From Bacillus canaveralius (GTDB lineage: Bacteria > Bacillota > Bacilli > Bacillales > Cytobacillaceae), in assembly GCF_002860125.1 (NCBI RefSeq), contig NZ_PGVA01000029.1:1-57506 (forward strand): a DNA stretch of 57,506 nt, read 5' to 3'. The position numbers and the translations under genes are program-made. The notes beneath the pieces are model-generated. The model had not been told where the DNA came from. It ran no database searches and saw only the letters and a list, made by a program, of their open reading frames with translations. Of this stretch, positions 27,900 to 35,825 are shown piece by piece; the stretch's first letter is position 1, and every line of letters starts with the position of its first letter.

Positions 27900-27969
27900 C
27901 CGTTCACCACCTTCCTTTATAATTATAGGTGTCTACTCTCCCTTAAAAAATAAGACAATTATGATAATT

Positions 27970-28006
27970 GTTTCAATTTGAAACTTTAATTTAGAAAACG
28001 CTACCA
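27970..28006. promoter_or_regulatory. Divergent control region: palindrome and cre-like site
   Basis: The gap between the operon and its regulator holds a perfect 15-bp palindrome, GTTTCAATTTGAAAC (27970-27984), a likely operator of the divergent regulator. AGAAAACGCTACCA (27993-28006) matches the CcpA cre consensus at 12 of 14 positions. Confidence 0.5.
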
Positions 28007-28062
28007 TAAATCAGGGATTAAGGTTAAACTGTTTAAAAATGAAACATATGAGGGGAAAAAAT

Positions 28063-29880
28063 ATGAAAAAGATCACAAAGATCCTTGGTATAGCACCTTA
28101 CGAAGAGTTAAGATACGCAATGGAAAATGTAGGATCTACTTTCTCTAACATTTTGCTGCATACGTATACTGGAGATTTACAAGAAGGGAAAAATATGGCC
28201 CTGGAAGTGATTCACAACGATTACGATATCGTCATATCAAGAGGAGGTACAGCGGAATTAATCAGGAAAAACATATCTATACCGGTTATCGATGTTTCCA
28301 TATCTGTCTATGACATTTTAGGAACGATCAAACTAGCAAAAAACTACACTTCAAAATTTGCTATTGTTGGTTATTCAAGTATTACTGAACCTGCCCATTT
28401 AATTTGTGACATCTTAGACTATTCCGTAGAAATATATACAATAGATGATTCAAGTGATACTTTAGCCCTGCTAAAATCATTGAAAACAAAAGGAATCGAA
28501 TTAGTTCTTTGTGATGCAATCACGAATAAACTGGCTCTGGAAATTTCTTTAAATACAATCCTTATTACATCAGGAAGCGAAAGTATTAAACGTACATACG
28601 AACAAGCAATAGAGTTAGATATGCATCTTCAAAAATTAAAATTACAAAATAACTTACTTACAGAAGCCATTGAAAATTTTAAAACGGACTGCTTAATCTT
28701 ATCCAGTCAGTTTGAGCTGATTTATTCAAGTTTAGATTCTCAAATGAATGTCTCAATCTATAATTATTTGCTTAATAAAAAAGAGACTGTTCCATTTAAT
28801 GAATCACATACTTTTTATCATTCAGTAAACACCACTCTATATAACTTAAAAGTAACTATTTCAAATAAGACAGATGATATTTTTTATATTGTAACTGTCC
28901 AAAAATCTGTAACACCGATTATGAACGCTAAATTCGGTGTTACATATGAAGATAAGTCAGATGTGCAACAAAAATTAAATAAAAACTTATATAAAAATCC
29001 TATTATCACGGTCGAGATTAGCGAGAAAATTAAACAAATCAATTCAAGTAATTCGCCAATTATAGTACTGGGAGAAAGAGGCACAGGAAAAGAGATCGTT
29101 GCTCAAAGTGTATTCACCAGTCAAAATAATAACAATAATACATTGGTAACGATTAATTCCAATTTACTAAATGATACAATGTGGAAACACCTTTTAAACA
29201 CAAGTAACGGCCCTTTCCTTGAAGTTGGGAATACAATCCAGTTTAATTACTTTGATAAAATTTCAAATGAAAACTTCGAAAAGTTAATCACGACTATGCA
29301 ATCTACTAACTTACACATAAATAATCGATTGATATTTTTTTGCGAAAAAACATCTGATGGGATTACATCAAAATTCTATAAAGAATTAATGAATCGAATG
29401 AATTGTATAAGTTTTCTTCTGCCTACATTAAGAGAAAGAAAAAATGAGATATCGGCTATTTTAACAATATTTTTAAATAAGGTGAATATTGAAAACAATA
29501 CCGATATTATCGGGTACGAGCCCAATGCTCTGGCTGCTCTTTCACAATATAATTGGCCAGGTAATTTCCAACAATTAAAACAAGTACTAACTGAATTAGT
29601 ATACTTATCTAAATCGCGTTATATAACGAGTAATAATGTCAATAGTATACTGGGCAAACAAAACATTAATGAAAATATTTCCCATTCAGAAGATGGAATG
29701 AATATTTCATTTAACAGCAGCAAAACATTACATGAATTTAATTTGGATATGATCAAACTAGTCCTTGATCAACATAATGGCAACCAAACTTTAGCAGCTG
29801 AGCAGCTTGGCATCAGTCGAACAACGTTATGGAGATATTTAAATAAATCCCTGGGCAAAGGTTATCAAAATAGGCTATAA
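28063..29880 (+). CDS. PrpR-type regulator with a degenerate AAA domain and Fis-type HTH
   Basis: 605 residues from ATG 28063 (GAGGGG 8 bases upstream). Residues 1-190 form a PrpR_N sensor (LGIAPYEELRYAM, DIVISRGGTAELI). The middle is shaped like a sigma-54 activator: Walker A GERGTGKEIVAQ remains, but the GAFTGA loop that contacts sigma-54 is missing and the Walker B region is unrecognisable. NWPGNFQQLKQV and a Fis-type HTH (GNQTLAAEQLGISRTTLWRYL) close the protein. It is divergent from the sugar-acid operon and probably controls it. Lack of GAFTGA suggests it acts on a sigma-A promoter or as a repressor, as TyrR does. Confidence 0.85.
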   Translation: MKKITKILGIAPYEELRYAMENVGSTFSNILLHTYTGDLQEGKNMALEVIHNDYDIVISRGGTAELIRKNISIPVIDVSISVYDILGTIKLAKNYTSKFAIVGYSSITEPAHLICDILDYSVEIYTIDDSSDTLALLKSLKTKGIELVLCDAITNKLALEISLNTILITSGSESIKRTYEQAIELDMHLQKLKLQNNLLTEAIENFKTDCLILSSQFELIYSSLDSQMNVSIYNYLLNKKETVPFNESHTFYHSVNTTLYNLKVTISNKTDDIFYIVTVQKSVTPIMNAKFGVTYEDKSDVQQKLNKNLYKNPIITVEISEKIKQINSSNSPIIVLGERGTGKEIVAQSVFTSQNNNNNTLVTINSNLLNDTMWKHLLNTSNGPFLEVGNTIQFNYFDKISNENFEKLITTMQSTNLHINNRLIFFCEKTSDGITSKFYKELMNRMNCISFLLPTLRERKNEISAILTIFLNKVNIENNTDIIGYEPNALAALSQYNWPGNFQQLKQVLTELVYLSKSRYITSNNVNSILGKQNINENISHSEDGMNISFNSSKTLHEFNLDMIKLVLDQHNGNQTLAAEQLGISRTTLWRYLNKSLGKGYQNRL

Positions 29881-30050
29881 GTGAGTTACACTTAACACCA
29901 TACGATAAAAGTCTTAAGAAATTAAACGGAGCAATCTTTTACGACACCCATTTCTAAAACCAGATTTCAAATAACGAATAGAGACATTTTTTCCCTAACG
30001 ACTATTGAGTTCGGAATATCGTTGAATCTTTTTTTAAAATAATGGCGAAA

Positions 30051-30352
30051 TCACAGTGTCTTATTGAAAAAATTAAATAAACGTTGCTCCTTCTCTTGCT
30101 GAGCCTCTTTGGCTTCTAGGAAGAGATTTTTTGTTTGCAGGGACTCTCTTAATCACTGCATCACGAGATCATCACCAGTATGTAAACCTTTCTTCTATGT
30201 AATTTTGCTGTTCGTCTAACCGTTGCAAAACTTTTGAATAAACTGTTCTTGACGTGGCTATATGATCTAACAATTCTTGAATCACTTCTGCCCCATTAAG
30301 AATTGCAGGACATTGTTCTCGGTGTTCTGTTCCTGGGACACATCCTCCTTAA
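30051..30352 (-). pseudogene. Remnant of a DUF3967-type plasmid/phage regulator
   Basis: Two overlapping minus-strand frames give coding-like text: EVIQELLDHIATSRTVYSKV...QNYIEERF, a stop and frameshift, then RDDLVMQ-stop-LRESLQTKNLFLEAKE...LFNFFNK. The pattern of coiled coil followed by RD..LM..LRE and a basic/aromatic tail fits the DUF3967 C-terminus of MerR-like proteins from Bacillus plasmids and phages. The N-terminal HTH is missing. At least one frameshift and one nonsense codon are present. Confidence 0.5.
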
Positions 30353-30448
30353 ACTGTGACTACATGCATGTGCGTTTTTCATTTTATGAGATTAATTAAA
30401 TGCCGATATATAGTAAGAGAAAACAGGAAGATAGCAGGTGGTGAAATT

Positions 30449-30850
30449 ATGACTGAAGTTATTAGGTGTCCTAAGTGTGCTAGTGACCAGCTTTACGCCG
30501 GGGAAAAGGGATTTAGTGTAGGAAAGGCAGTAATTGGGGTTATAACGATTGGTTCACTTGGTGCTTTAGCTGGTTTGCATGGGAAAAATAAGGTAGTATT
30601 AAATTGTTTTAGATGCAAACATACATGGAGTCCTACTGGGGGTTTCGATAAAAGTAAGCCAAGTGCAGGACTAGCAATGCCTGCCCAATATAAATCGAAC
30701 GGTAATTCAAAAACTTCGAGAAGATCTGGTGGTCCTCCCGGAGGATATACCAAGAAGTATTTAAATGGTCTTGCTAAGGTATTTTGGGGAGTATCCCTAT
30801 TCAATTTGCTGTTGATAACGGTATTTGTATGTACATATATTCTTTTTTAA
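30449..30850 (+). CDS. Zinc-ribbon membrane protein, 133 aa
   Basis: ATG 30449 follows AGGTGGTG at 6 bases. The N-terminus has CPKC and CFRC knuckles around a glycine-rich hydrophobic hairpin (SVGKAVIGVITIGSLGALAG), a combination seen in small mobile-element proteins. The C-terminus has one membrane segment (FNLLLITVFVCTYILF). Function unknown. It shares a transcript with the small gene at 30863 (12-base gap). Confidence 0.65.
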   Translation: MTEVIRCPKCASDQLYAGEKGFSVGKAVIGVITIGSLGALAGLHGKNKVVLNCFRCKHTWSPTGGFDKSKPSAGLAMPAQYKSNGNSKTSRRSGGPPGGYTKKYLNGLAKVFWGVSLFNLLLITVFVCTYILF

Positions 30851-30862
30851 GGTGGTGTAAAT

Positions 30863-31027
30863 GTGAAACCACATATTAGAAAAGCCTACAAAAGAGCTGA
30901 AATAGCTTTTGGAGTAATGGTTTTTACATCAATAGTTACTGCATGTGTAGCTGGTGTGACAGGCCATCCTATTATTGCATTAATATACGCTGTATGTTGT
31001 TGTTTTTTTCTATTTGGTAAAGCATAA
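30863..31027 (+). CDS. Small membrane protein, 54 aa
   Basis: A GTG start with AAGGTGGTG upstream opens 54 codons encoding two hydrophobic segments (FGVMVFTSIVTACVAG and PIIALIYAVCCCFFLFG) behind a basic N-terminus (KPHIRKAYKRAE). It directly follows the zinc-ribbon membrane gene. No family is recognised. The strict reading of start codon and the coupling support it as real. Confidence 0.55.
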   Translation: MKPHIRKAYKRAEIAFGVMVFTSIVTACVAGVTGHPIIALIYAVCCCFFLFGKA

Positions 31028-31268
31028 TAAATTTTTTATTGCTCTAGTTTTGGTTTACTAACAGCTTAGAACGTGAGAAATGAATGATTACTTTATTAAT
31101 AATTGGTGTATTGTATGGATTGTAGTAAATAATAAAGAACCAAGTTGTATCTACACCGGTAAAACCGCGCCGAAAGTCGGATTATAAATGATCGCCGACT
31201 CAATACAATATCAGTAGTTTAAAATGTATATAGAGATAATAAAATTATTGAATATTGATTGAAAAGAT

Positions 31269-31306
31269 AAGATCCTTGTTACATTCTGTATGTAGCAAGG
31301 ATCTTT
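31269..31306. terminator. Bidirectional terminator
   Basis: AAGATCCTTG pairs with CAAGGATCTT (10 bp), with T or A runs on both sides. It separates the plus-strand pair at 30449-31027 from the minus-strand gene ending at 31337. Confidence 0.7.
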
Positions 31307-31336
31307 AAAATTGTTTCAAATTACATCCATAATAGT

Positions 31337-31966
31337 TCAGAATTCTTCTGCATTAAATTCAGAAATGACCTTATTTTTGTCACAAATTAAATTAACTGTC
31401 CATTCATCACATTTGAATACGTAATATGATTCTTGTTTTTCTTCACTATAGTGCATATCTATTAATGTAATATTTCTTGAATCAATGTTTAATCTCAATG
31501 CTACATCTTTTCGCAGTCTTTTGAAATTAATTCTATCGACTACTTTTATCAAAAGTTTATCACTTGTACTAGCATGAGCAGTTCCAATGCCATACATAAG
31601 TGCACCTTTTAGAACGTCCCATGTTATTCCAGAAGCTGAAGCATCTCTTACATAAATAAACACTTCTGACATAAGATCGCCTGCACCAATTTCTACTCTT
31701 TTCTGCTTAGTAGCCACAATCTCGTAGTCTAATTCTGCGTCGGTAAGCTTTTTCTTTATTTCCTCAATATTATATTCCGATCCATCACCTTCTCTTATTT
31801 TTAACAGATAGCCCTCACTATCTATTTCTTCATCTTTTGAATACATATTTGTTATGTCTTCATACCGCTTATTAACAACAAATTCATGAACTATTTCATA
31901 AATAGTTTTAGGGATATTTCCTTCTTTCTTACCTTCAAAGTATGGGTATATTAGGAACATATCCAC
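31337..31966 (-). CDS. Hypothetical protein, up to 209 aa (start uncertain)
   Basis: A long acidic frame without recognised motifs; the stretch EVFIYVRDASASGITWDVLKGALMYGIG suggests a soluble alpha/beta protein. The first possible start (GTG 31966) and the ATG 6 bases on have no ribosome site. Another coding-like frame (31935-32153) overlaps this end, so the true N-terminus may have been lost by a frameshift. Function unknown. Confidence 0.5.
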   Translation of the reverse strand: MDMFLIYPYFEGKKEGNIPKTIYEIVHEFVVNKRYEDITNMYSKDEEIDSEGYLLKIREGDGSEYNIEEIKKKLTDAELDYEIVATKQKRVEIGAGDLMSEVFIYVRDASASGITWDVLKGALMYGIGTAHASTSDKLLIKVVDRINFKRLRKDVALRLNIDSRNITLIDMHYSEEKQESYYVFKCDEWTVNLICDKNKVISEFNAEEF

Positions 31967-32153
31967 AAAAAATATTTTGATTATCTTCGTCTAGATCGTA
32001 AGCAATCCAGTCACCTTTTATTTCAATAAGCTTGATAAATAGTTCTTCAATTTCTTGACTATTTATTTTATCACTGGAAAATGTATAACTTTCTAATAAT
32101 TCAAGTTCTACTTTCTGTTCTTCTGTATCAAATTCAATATGTTCAACTATTAG
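31935..32153 (-). pseudogene. Fragment of an unknown protein overlapping the 209-aa gene
   Basis: 73 open codons with strongly coding-like content (VEHIEFDTEEQKVELELLES...LIEIKGDWIAYDLDED) but no start codon and a stop directly upstream. It may be the former N-terminal half of the 31337-31966 gene after a frameshift, or a separate remnant. 32160-32570 shows no intact gene. Confidence 0.35.
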
Positions 32154-32578
32154 TTAAAGTGTATTTTTTTCATAACGATATCCCCTATGTTTTTGAATAG
32201 TATTATTACTGATTTCTTTGATCTTCTTTTTGTGCTTTACTTCCTAATTTCTTTATAAAACGAGATTTTCCTTCTTGAACTAACCTTCTATGCAGTGACA
32301 TAAGGATTTTCAAACAACTTTTTTATTTTTATTGACATTATTGTAAATCAATATCTATGCACAAAAGTGATAATAAAAAAATGACCTTCCATATTAGAAA
32401 AGTCATTACTTTATTCAAACAGCTCTCTGTCTCTATGTTAATTATTATTTTGATTAATGTAGGGAGCTAAATCCTCAACAAAGCGAATGCAATCATTAGA
32501 TTTTTATATTCTTCTTTTTCTGCAACTACGGAATCCTCAATTTCTTTTATCGGCTAATCATACTTAAAATAATTTTAA

Positions 32579-32728
32579 TTACTCCAATTTTGAATCCATT
32601 GGTTTCATCTCAAGTTTTGATGGGACATACTCAGATACTACCTTAAATAAATACGCCACATATGAATGTAGTTCAAACCGATCCCCGTTAATGAAATCCG
32701 ACAATGGTGATGTTCTTTCCCCTGACAA
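32579..32728 (-). CDS. Possible small protein, 49 aa
   Basis: A TTG start preceded by GAAGGGGG at 7 bases opens 49 codons (SGERTSPLSDFINGD...VVSEYVPSKLEMKP). Ribosome site and composition are reasonable, yet the start is rare and the surroundings are decayed. Confidence 0.3.
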   Translation of the reverse strand: MSGERTSPLSDFINGDRFELHSYVAYLFKVVSEYVPSKLEMKPMDSKLE

Positions 32729-32941
32729 TTAAATACCCCCTTCAATTGAATTCCTTAGTATTATTCTTCCCACACTATGATCCTCTTATTCACACAAATT
32801 AGTTATCTATTAAATAATGTACCCCGTAAAATTTTCAGTATCAGCTCCACCTACGCTTGATACCGTGATAGCCACAATTGCTACCCCACCTATATTCATT
32901 ATAAATGAAAGCGTTTACATATTCAATGTGTTTATCTCTAA

Positions 32942-33345
32942 TTAACGCCCGGTTAATTGACCGACATACTCAACGTCATCAATCTTCCATCCTTGCTGTT
33001 TGATAAAGATCAGTGAAGTCTTTGTCATCTAGATGTCTTCCACCCGACTCTTGTTGAATGAGGGCATGATAAGTCCGATATATTCACCGATCCCGTTTTG
33101 TTCCGCATACTTCCGGATTAAGGGTTCATATCGCAAAACGTCCGCTGACAGTTGCACCGTCCTCGGCCCATTCTCCCGGCCTTCCAGATCCAAACTGATT
33201 TTCTGCTCCCATGCTGATTGAAATGAGCGAAGCAAATTCGTAAATAGAAGTGAGAAGGAAAATAATTCCTGAAATGATCCAAGTGATGGGTTCTTCAAAA
33301 TAAGCAAGGAGATTATATGCAGGGAGTTTTGAACAAAGCAGCTAA
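32942..33345 (-). pseudogene. Collapsed relic of Tn916-type conjugation genes (Orf15-, CwlT/Orf14- and Orf13-like)
   Basis: Three fragments appear in order on the minus strand in changing frames. First a membrane segment (YFEEPITWIISGIIFLLTS...MGAENQFGSG), like the VirB6/Orf15 type. Next the lysozyme of CwlT/Orf14: VLRYEPLIRKYAEQNGIGEY, continued after a frameshift by ALIQQESGGRHLDDKDF with the catalytic Glu. Last a C-terminal tail (IKQQGWKIDDVEYVGQLTGR) that would fit Orf13/TcpC. The order equals orf15-orf14-orf13 of Tn916-like elements, so internal deletions have compressed a conjugation module to 400 bases. Confidence 0.6.
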
Positions 33346-33414
33346 AGTTGCTGGATCCCGATTGATTGTTTCTGAAGATCAATTGACTTTCCTCGGATCC
33401 TGCTTCTTTTAAAG

Positions 33415-33748
33415 GTATGGCATGTCACACAGCATACGTACGCTGTGACAAACACTGCGCACAGGAAATCGGTACGGCGTACCAAACCGGATAAAGGGTC
33501 ACACCGCATGTCGCTCATCATACGCATCTCATGTGAAACGGCGTGTAAACATCCCTGATCTATCGGACATCTGCACGGTATATAACACCGTATACGTATG
33601 CCGTGTGAGATGGCATATATACCCAAGTGATAGGTATGCGGTGTGGTATGCCATGAGTATAGGGTGCGTAAGCCGTGCCGTACGGTATGATTATGCGTTC
33701 GGCTGTGATATGGAATGTGCCAGGGATACGCACAATGTTTACGGCACA
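33415..33748. repeat. Cluster of imperfect inverted repeats with alternating purine-pyrimidine tracts
   Basis: The motif CACAC-N-GCATRYG recurs in both orientations: plus at about 33427-33438 and 33501-33511, minus at about 33591-33607 and 33634-33647. Longer arms ATGGCAT..CACAC.GCATAC also face each other (about 33417 versus 33653). Runs such as ATACGTACGC, TATACGTATG and CATATATAC alternate purine and pyrimidine. No coding potential is convincing. Confidence 0.55.
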
Positions 33749-33799
33749 GTAGCTGAATAGAATTGTCCGATACTTCACGAATAAAAATACTAAAATATT

Positions 33800-33838
33800 G
33801 AACCGGTAACCGTTTCAACGGATGTCGGTTTTCTTTTT
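33800..33838 (+). terminator. Terminator-like hairpin
   Basis: AACCG and CCGTT pair with AACGG and CGGTT around a two-base loop region, followed by TTCTTTTTGG on the plus strand. Confidence 0.5.
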
Positions 33839-34663
33839 GGCGAGCAGACGAGGTTCATTTTATTTTGAAAACCAGAGGTGGATCGCCTGACCGCACCGGA
33901 ATACCGGACCGACTCTCGGTATGAGAGTACGTTCTTTTTTTTGTCAGCAGACCCTGACCCCTTTTCTGGTGTGAACAGAGCTCTCAGAGCCCCTTCTGAC
34001 AGCCTTATAAGAGCAGCGCGCGCCTTCTAGGCGGGTCCCGCGCCCGTCGGTGGTCTCTCCTGCCTTCTCTCGCTTTCGCTCGTATAACCGCTCCGGGCTT
34101 CCCGCCAAGAATTCACGTAAAGATCCTTTGTCCAAGCAGCGCGGAGCCTTCCTCCGCTCGGTGGTTTTTCCTGCCTTTTTTTGCTCGCACATGTGCGTAC
34201 ACGTTCGATTATTTTGACATACAACCGCCTCGCGTCGTCCACGCTGTCGGACTCCAGATCCCATTTCCTGCAGGTCTTCTCCTGACGATCCGCTCCCTTT
34301 CAGTCCGCCGATCTATCTTCCTTTTTGGCAGCTTCCCCTCTACCTGATTTCGTGACAGCTCCTGGGCGCCTTTGAGCCGAATCCCGCCCCGCAACTCCAG
34401 CACGAATATTGCCCCTCATGGAGAGATTTCGGGGCGCAGATCGTGCCGGGAACCGCCCTGGAACTCGTCATACGCTGTTTTGTTGGTGGGCTGGCCGATG
34501 GAACTCGGCTGATCGCATAACGGCGCGGTTTATCGGGGGCGGAGTTCCTTGGGAACTCGGGGCGGATGTCGCCCTGGTATGTCGCAACGCTAGTCGCCGC
34601 AATGGATTGAGTATGGTTTGATATACGCGGCGGAATTACGGTGCGGTATCGGGGAAAGAGCAT

Positions 34664-34728
34664 AAGGGGGATGTATGACAAGCCTCGCTTCGCTCATTTG
34701 TCAGTCAGCATAGCTGACCGTCCCCCTT
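34664..34728. repeat. Three-way-junction palindrome
   Basis: Outer arms AAGGGGGA (34664-34671) and TCCCCCTT (34721-34728) enclose two hairpins: TGACAA/TTGTCA (34676-34703) and GTCAGC-ATA-GCTGAC (34704-34718). The layout resembles single-strand origins, transfer origins or folded recombination sites of mobile elements. Confidence 0.6.
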
Positions 34729-34913
34729 ACTGCGTCATGATATGCTTGCGCATATCCTTCCTTGCCCTCCACTTCGTTTCGGGTGCTCATTCGGAACTCC
34801 CTATTCGGTCATTCCTAATCATTGAAGTGCGCTCCTGCACAAAATGGCGACCAACCGTGGTCCCCATTTCGCTCCGGCAAAACCAACGGGCTGACACCCG
34901 CCATGCACTTCCT

Positions 34914-35005
34914 GAAACGCTTGTGCCTTTCCGTACGCACATGAAAGACAAATCTGTACACACACCAGTCCGAAATACCGGACAAGAAACGCTTGCGCCT
35001 TTCCG
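34914..35005 (+). repeat. 20-bp direct repeat
   Basis: GAAACGCTTG-GCCTTTCCG occurs at 34914-34933 and 34986-35005 with one mismatch, spaced 72 bases, at the right border of the GC-rich block. Confidence 0.6.
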
Positions 35006-35221
35006 CATAAAAGCAAAATCCAAAACCAGTCGAACTTTCCACTCGACCGATAGAACACGCAGCAAATAATCATCACCTTATACTGACGCCATAAATCCGA
35101 AAAATACGGTCAGAAATTCCAACCGACTAAACAAAAAGAAAGGTTGATAACGATTGCTATTGTTGCTTTAGAATAAAGTTTGATCAAATCAATACTAATA
35201 ACCTTGATAAACGAACAAAAA

Positions 35222-35266
35222 GAAAGAGCGTGCTTTGAAAAAAGATTAATCAAAATACGCTCTTAA
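35222..35266 (+). terminator. Hairpin AAGAGCGT/ACGCTCTT
   Basis: AAGAGCGT pairs with ACGCTCTT across a long loop and ends in AATATA. It lies in a 700-base stretch (35100-35820) where no gene is seen. Confidence 0.35.
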
Positions 35267-35768
35267 TATATTCAATTGAATTACTCTTTGTAAAAAAGTT
35301 TGTTAATTCCTGTGATCCTTCTTCCACTAAATGGCGCCCGTTTGTGGAATATTAGTTTTTTATTTCATAGTATCCTTGTACTACGTAATATAAAACTACT
35401 CAATAATCCGGCCTTGTTTGCAGGATACTTACATTAGTAAAAATCATCCAAATTCGTAAAGCAATTGATTCTCAAAACTATGTTTTTTTTCTTTTATCAT
35501 CAGAAGTTTTGAAGTGGTAAACAGTCTTTCATTCCTCAGTACGCTTATTGTCGTTCTGTGGTAAAAACTATGTCATTAGTTGTATATTTCGTTGGCTGTA
35601 ATCAATTCACACCTCGATGCGAGTATCACTAACTATTCTACCATTTTTCTAACAGAAAAGACGCAAAATAACCGTCCCTGTGCTAAAAAATTAAGAGCAG
35701 ATGTCCTGTTTAGACTTTCTGATCTTGTTTAGAACTCGGATGGTGACAGGCGGTGAAACAATGTAAAG

Positions 35769-35793
35769 AAGCGCAAGAATCATCCCTGCGCTT
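35769..35793 (-). terminator. Terminator of the protease-ATPase operon
   Basis: AAGCGCA pairs with TGCGCTT (7 bp) around an 11-base loop, followed on the minus strand by CTTTAC, 33 bases after the protease stop. Confidence 0.55.
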
Positions 35794-35825
35794 TCGTGTT
35801 TTTAACTTTGTGTATCAAGTAACAT

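Larger units (their letters stand above)
33840..35100. other. GC-rich, gene-free block of foreign composition
   Basis: This stretch is clearly richer in G+C than the AT-rich island around it. Several long frames exist on both strands but have skewed Arg/Gly/Pro/Cys content and no recognisable motif, which is typical of chance frames in GC-rich DNA. Repeats inside it include two copies of GGCAGGA-ACCACCGA on the minus strand (about 34060 and 34165), each followed by a GC-rich hairpin and GCGCTGC. It likely came from another source than its neighbours. Confidence 0.55.

Noticed and set aside
28063-29880. Regular sigma-54 activator
   Set aside because: GAFTGA and Walker B are missing and no -24/-12 promoter was found nearby.
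33944-35069. Several long reading frames on both strands as genes
   Set aside because: Arg/Cys/Pro-rich composition, no motifs, no ribosome sites; expected from GC-rich DNA.
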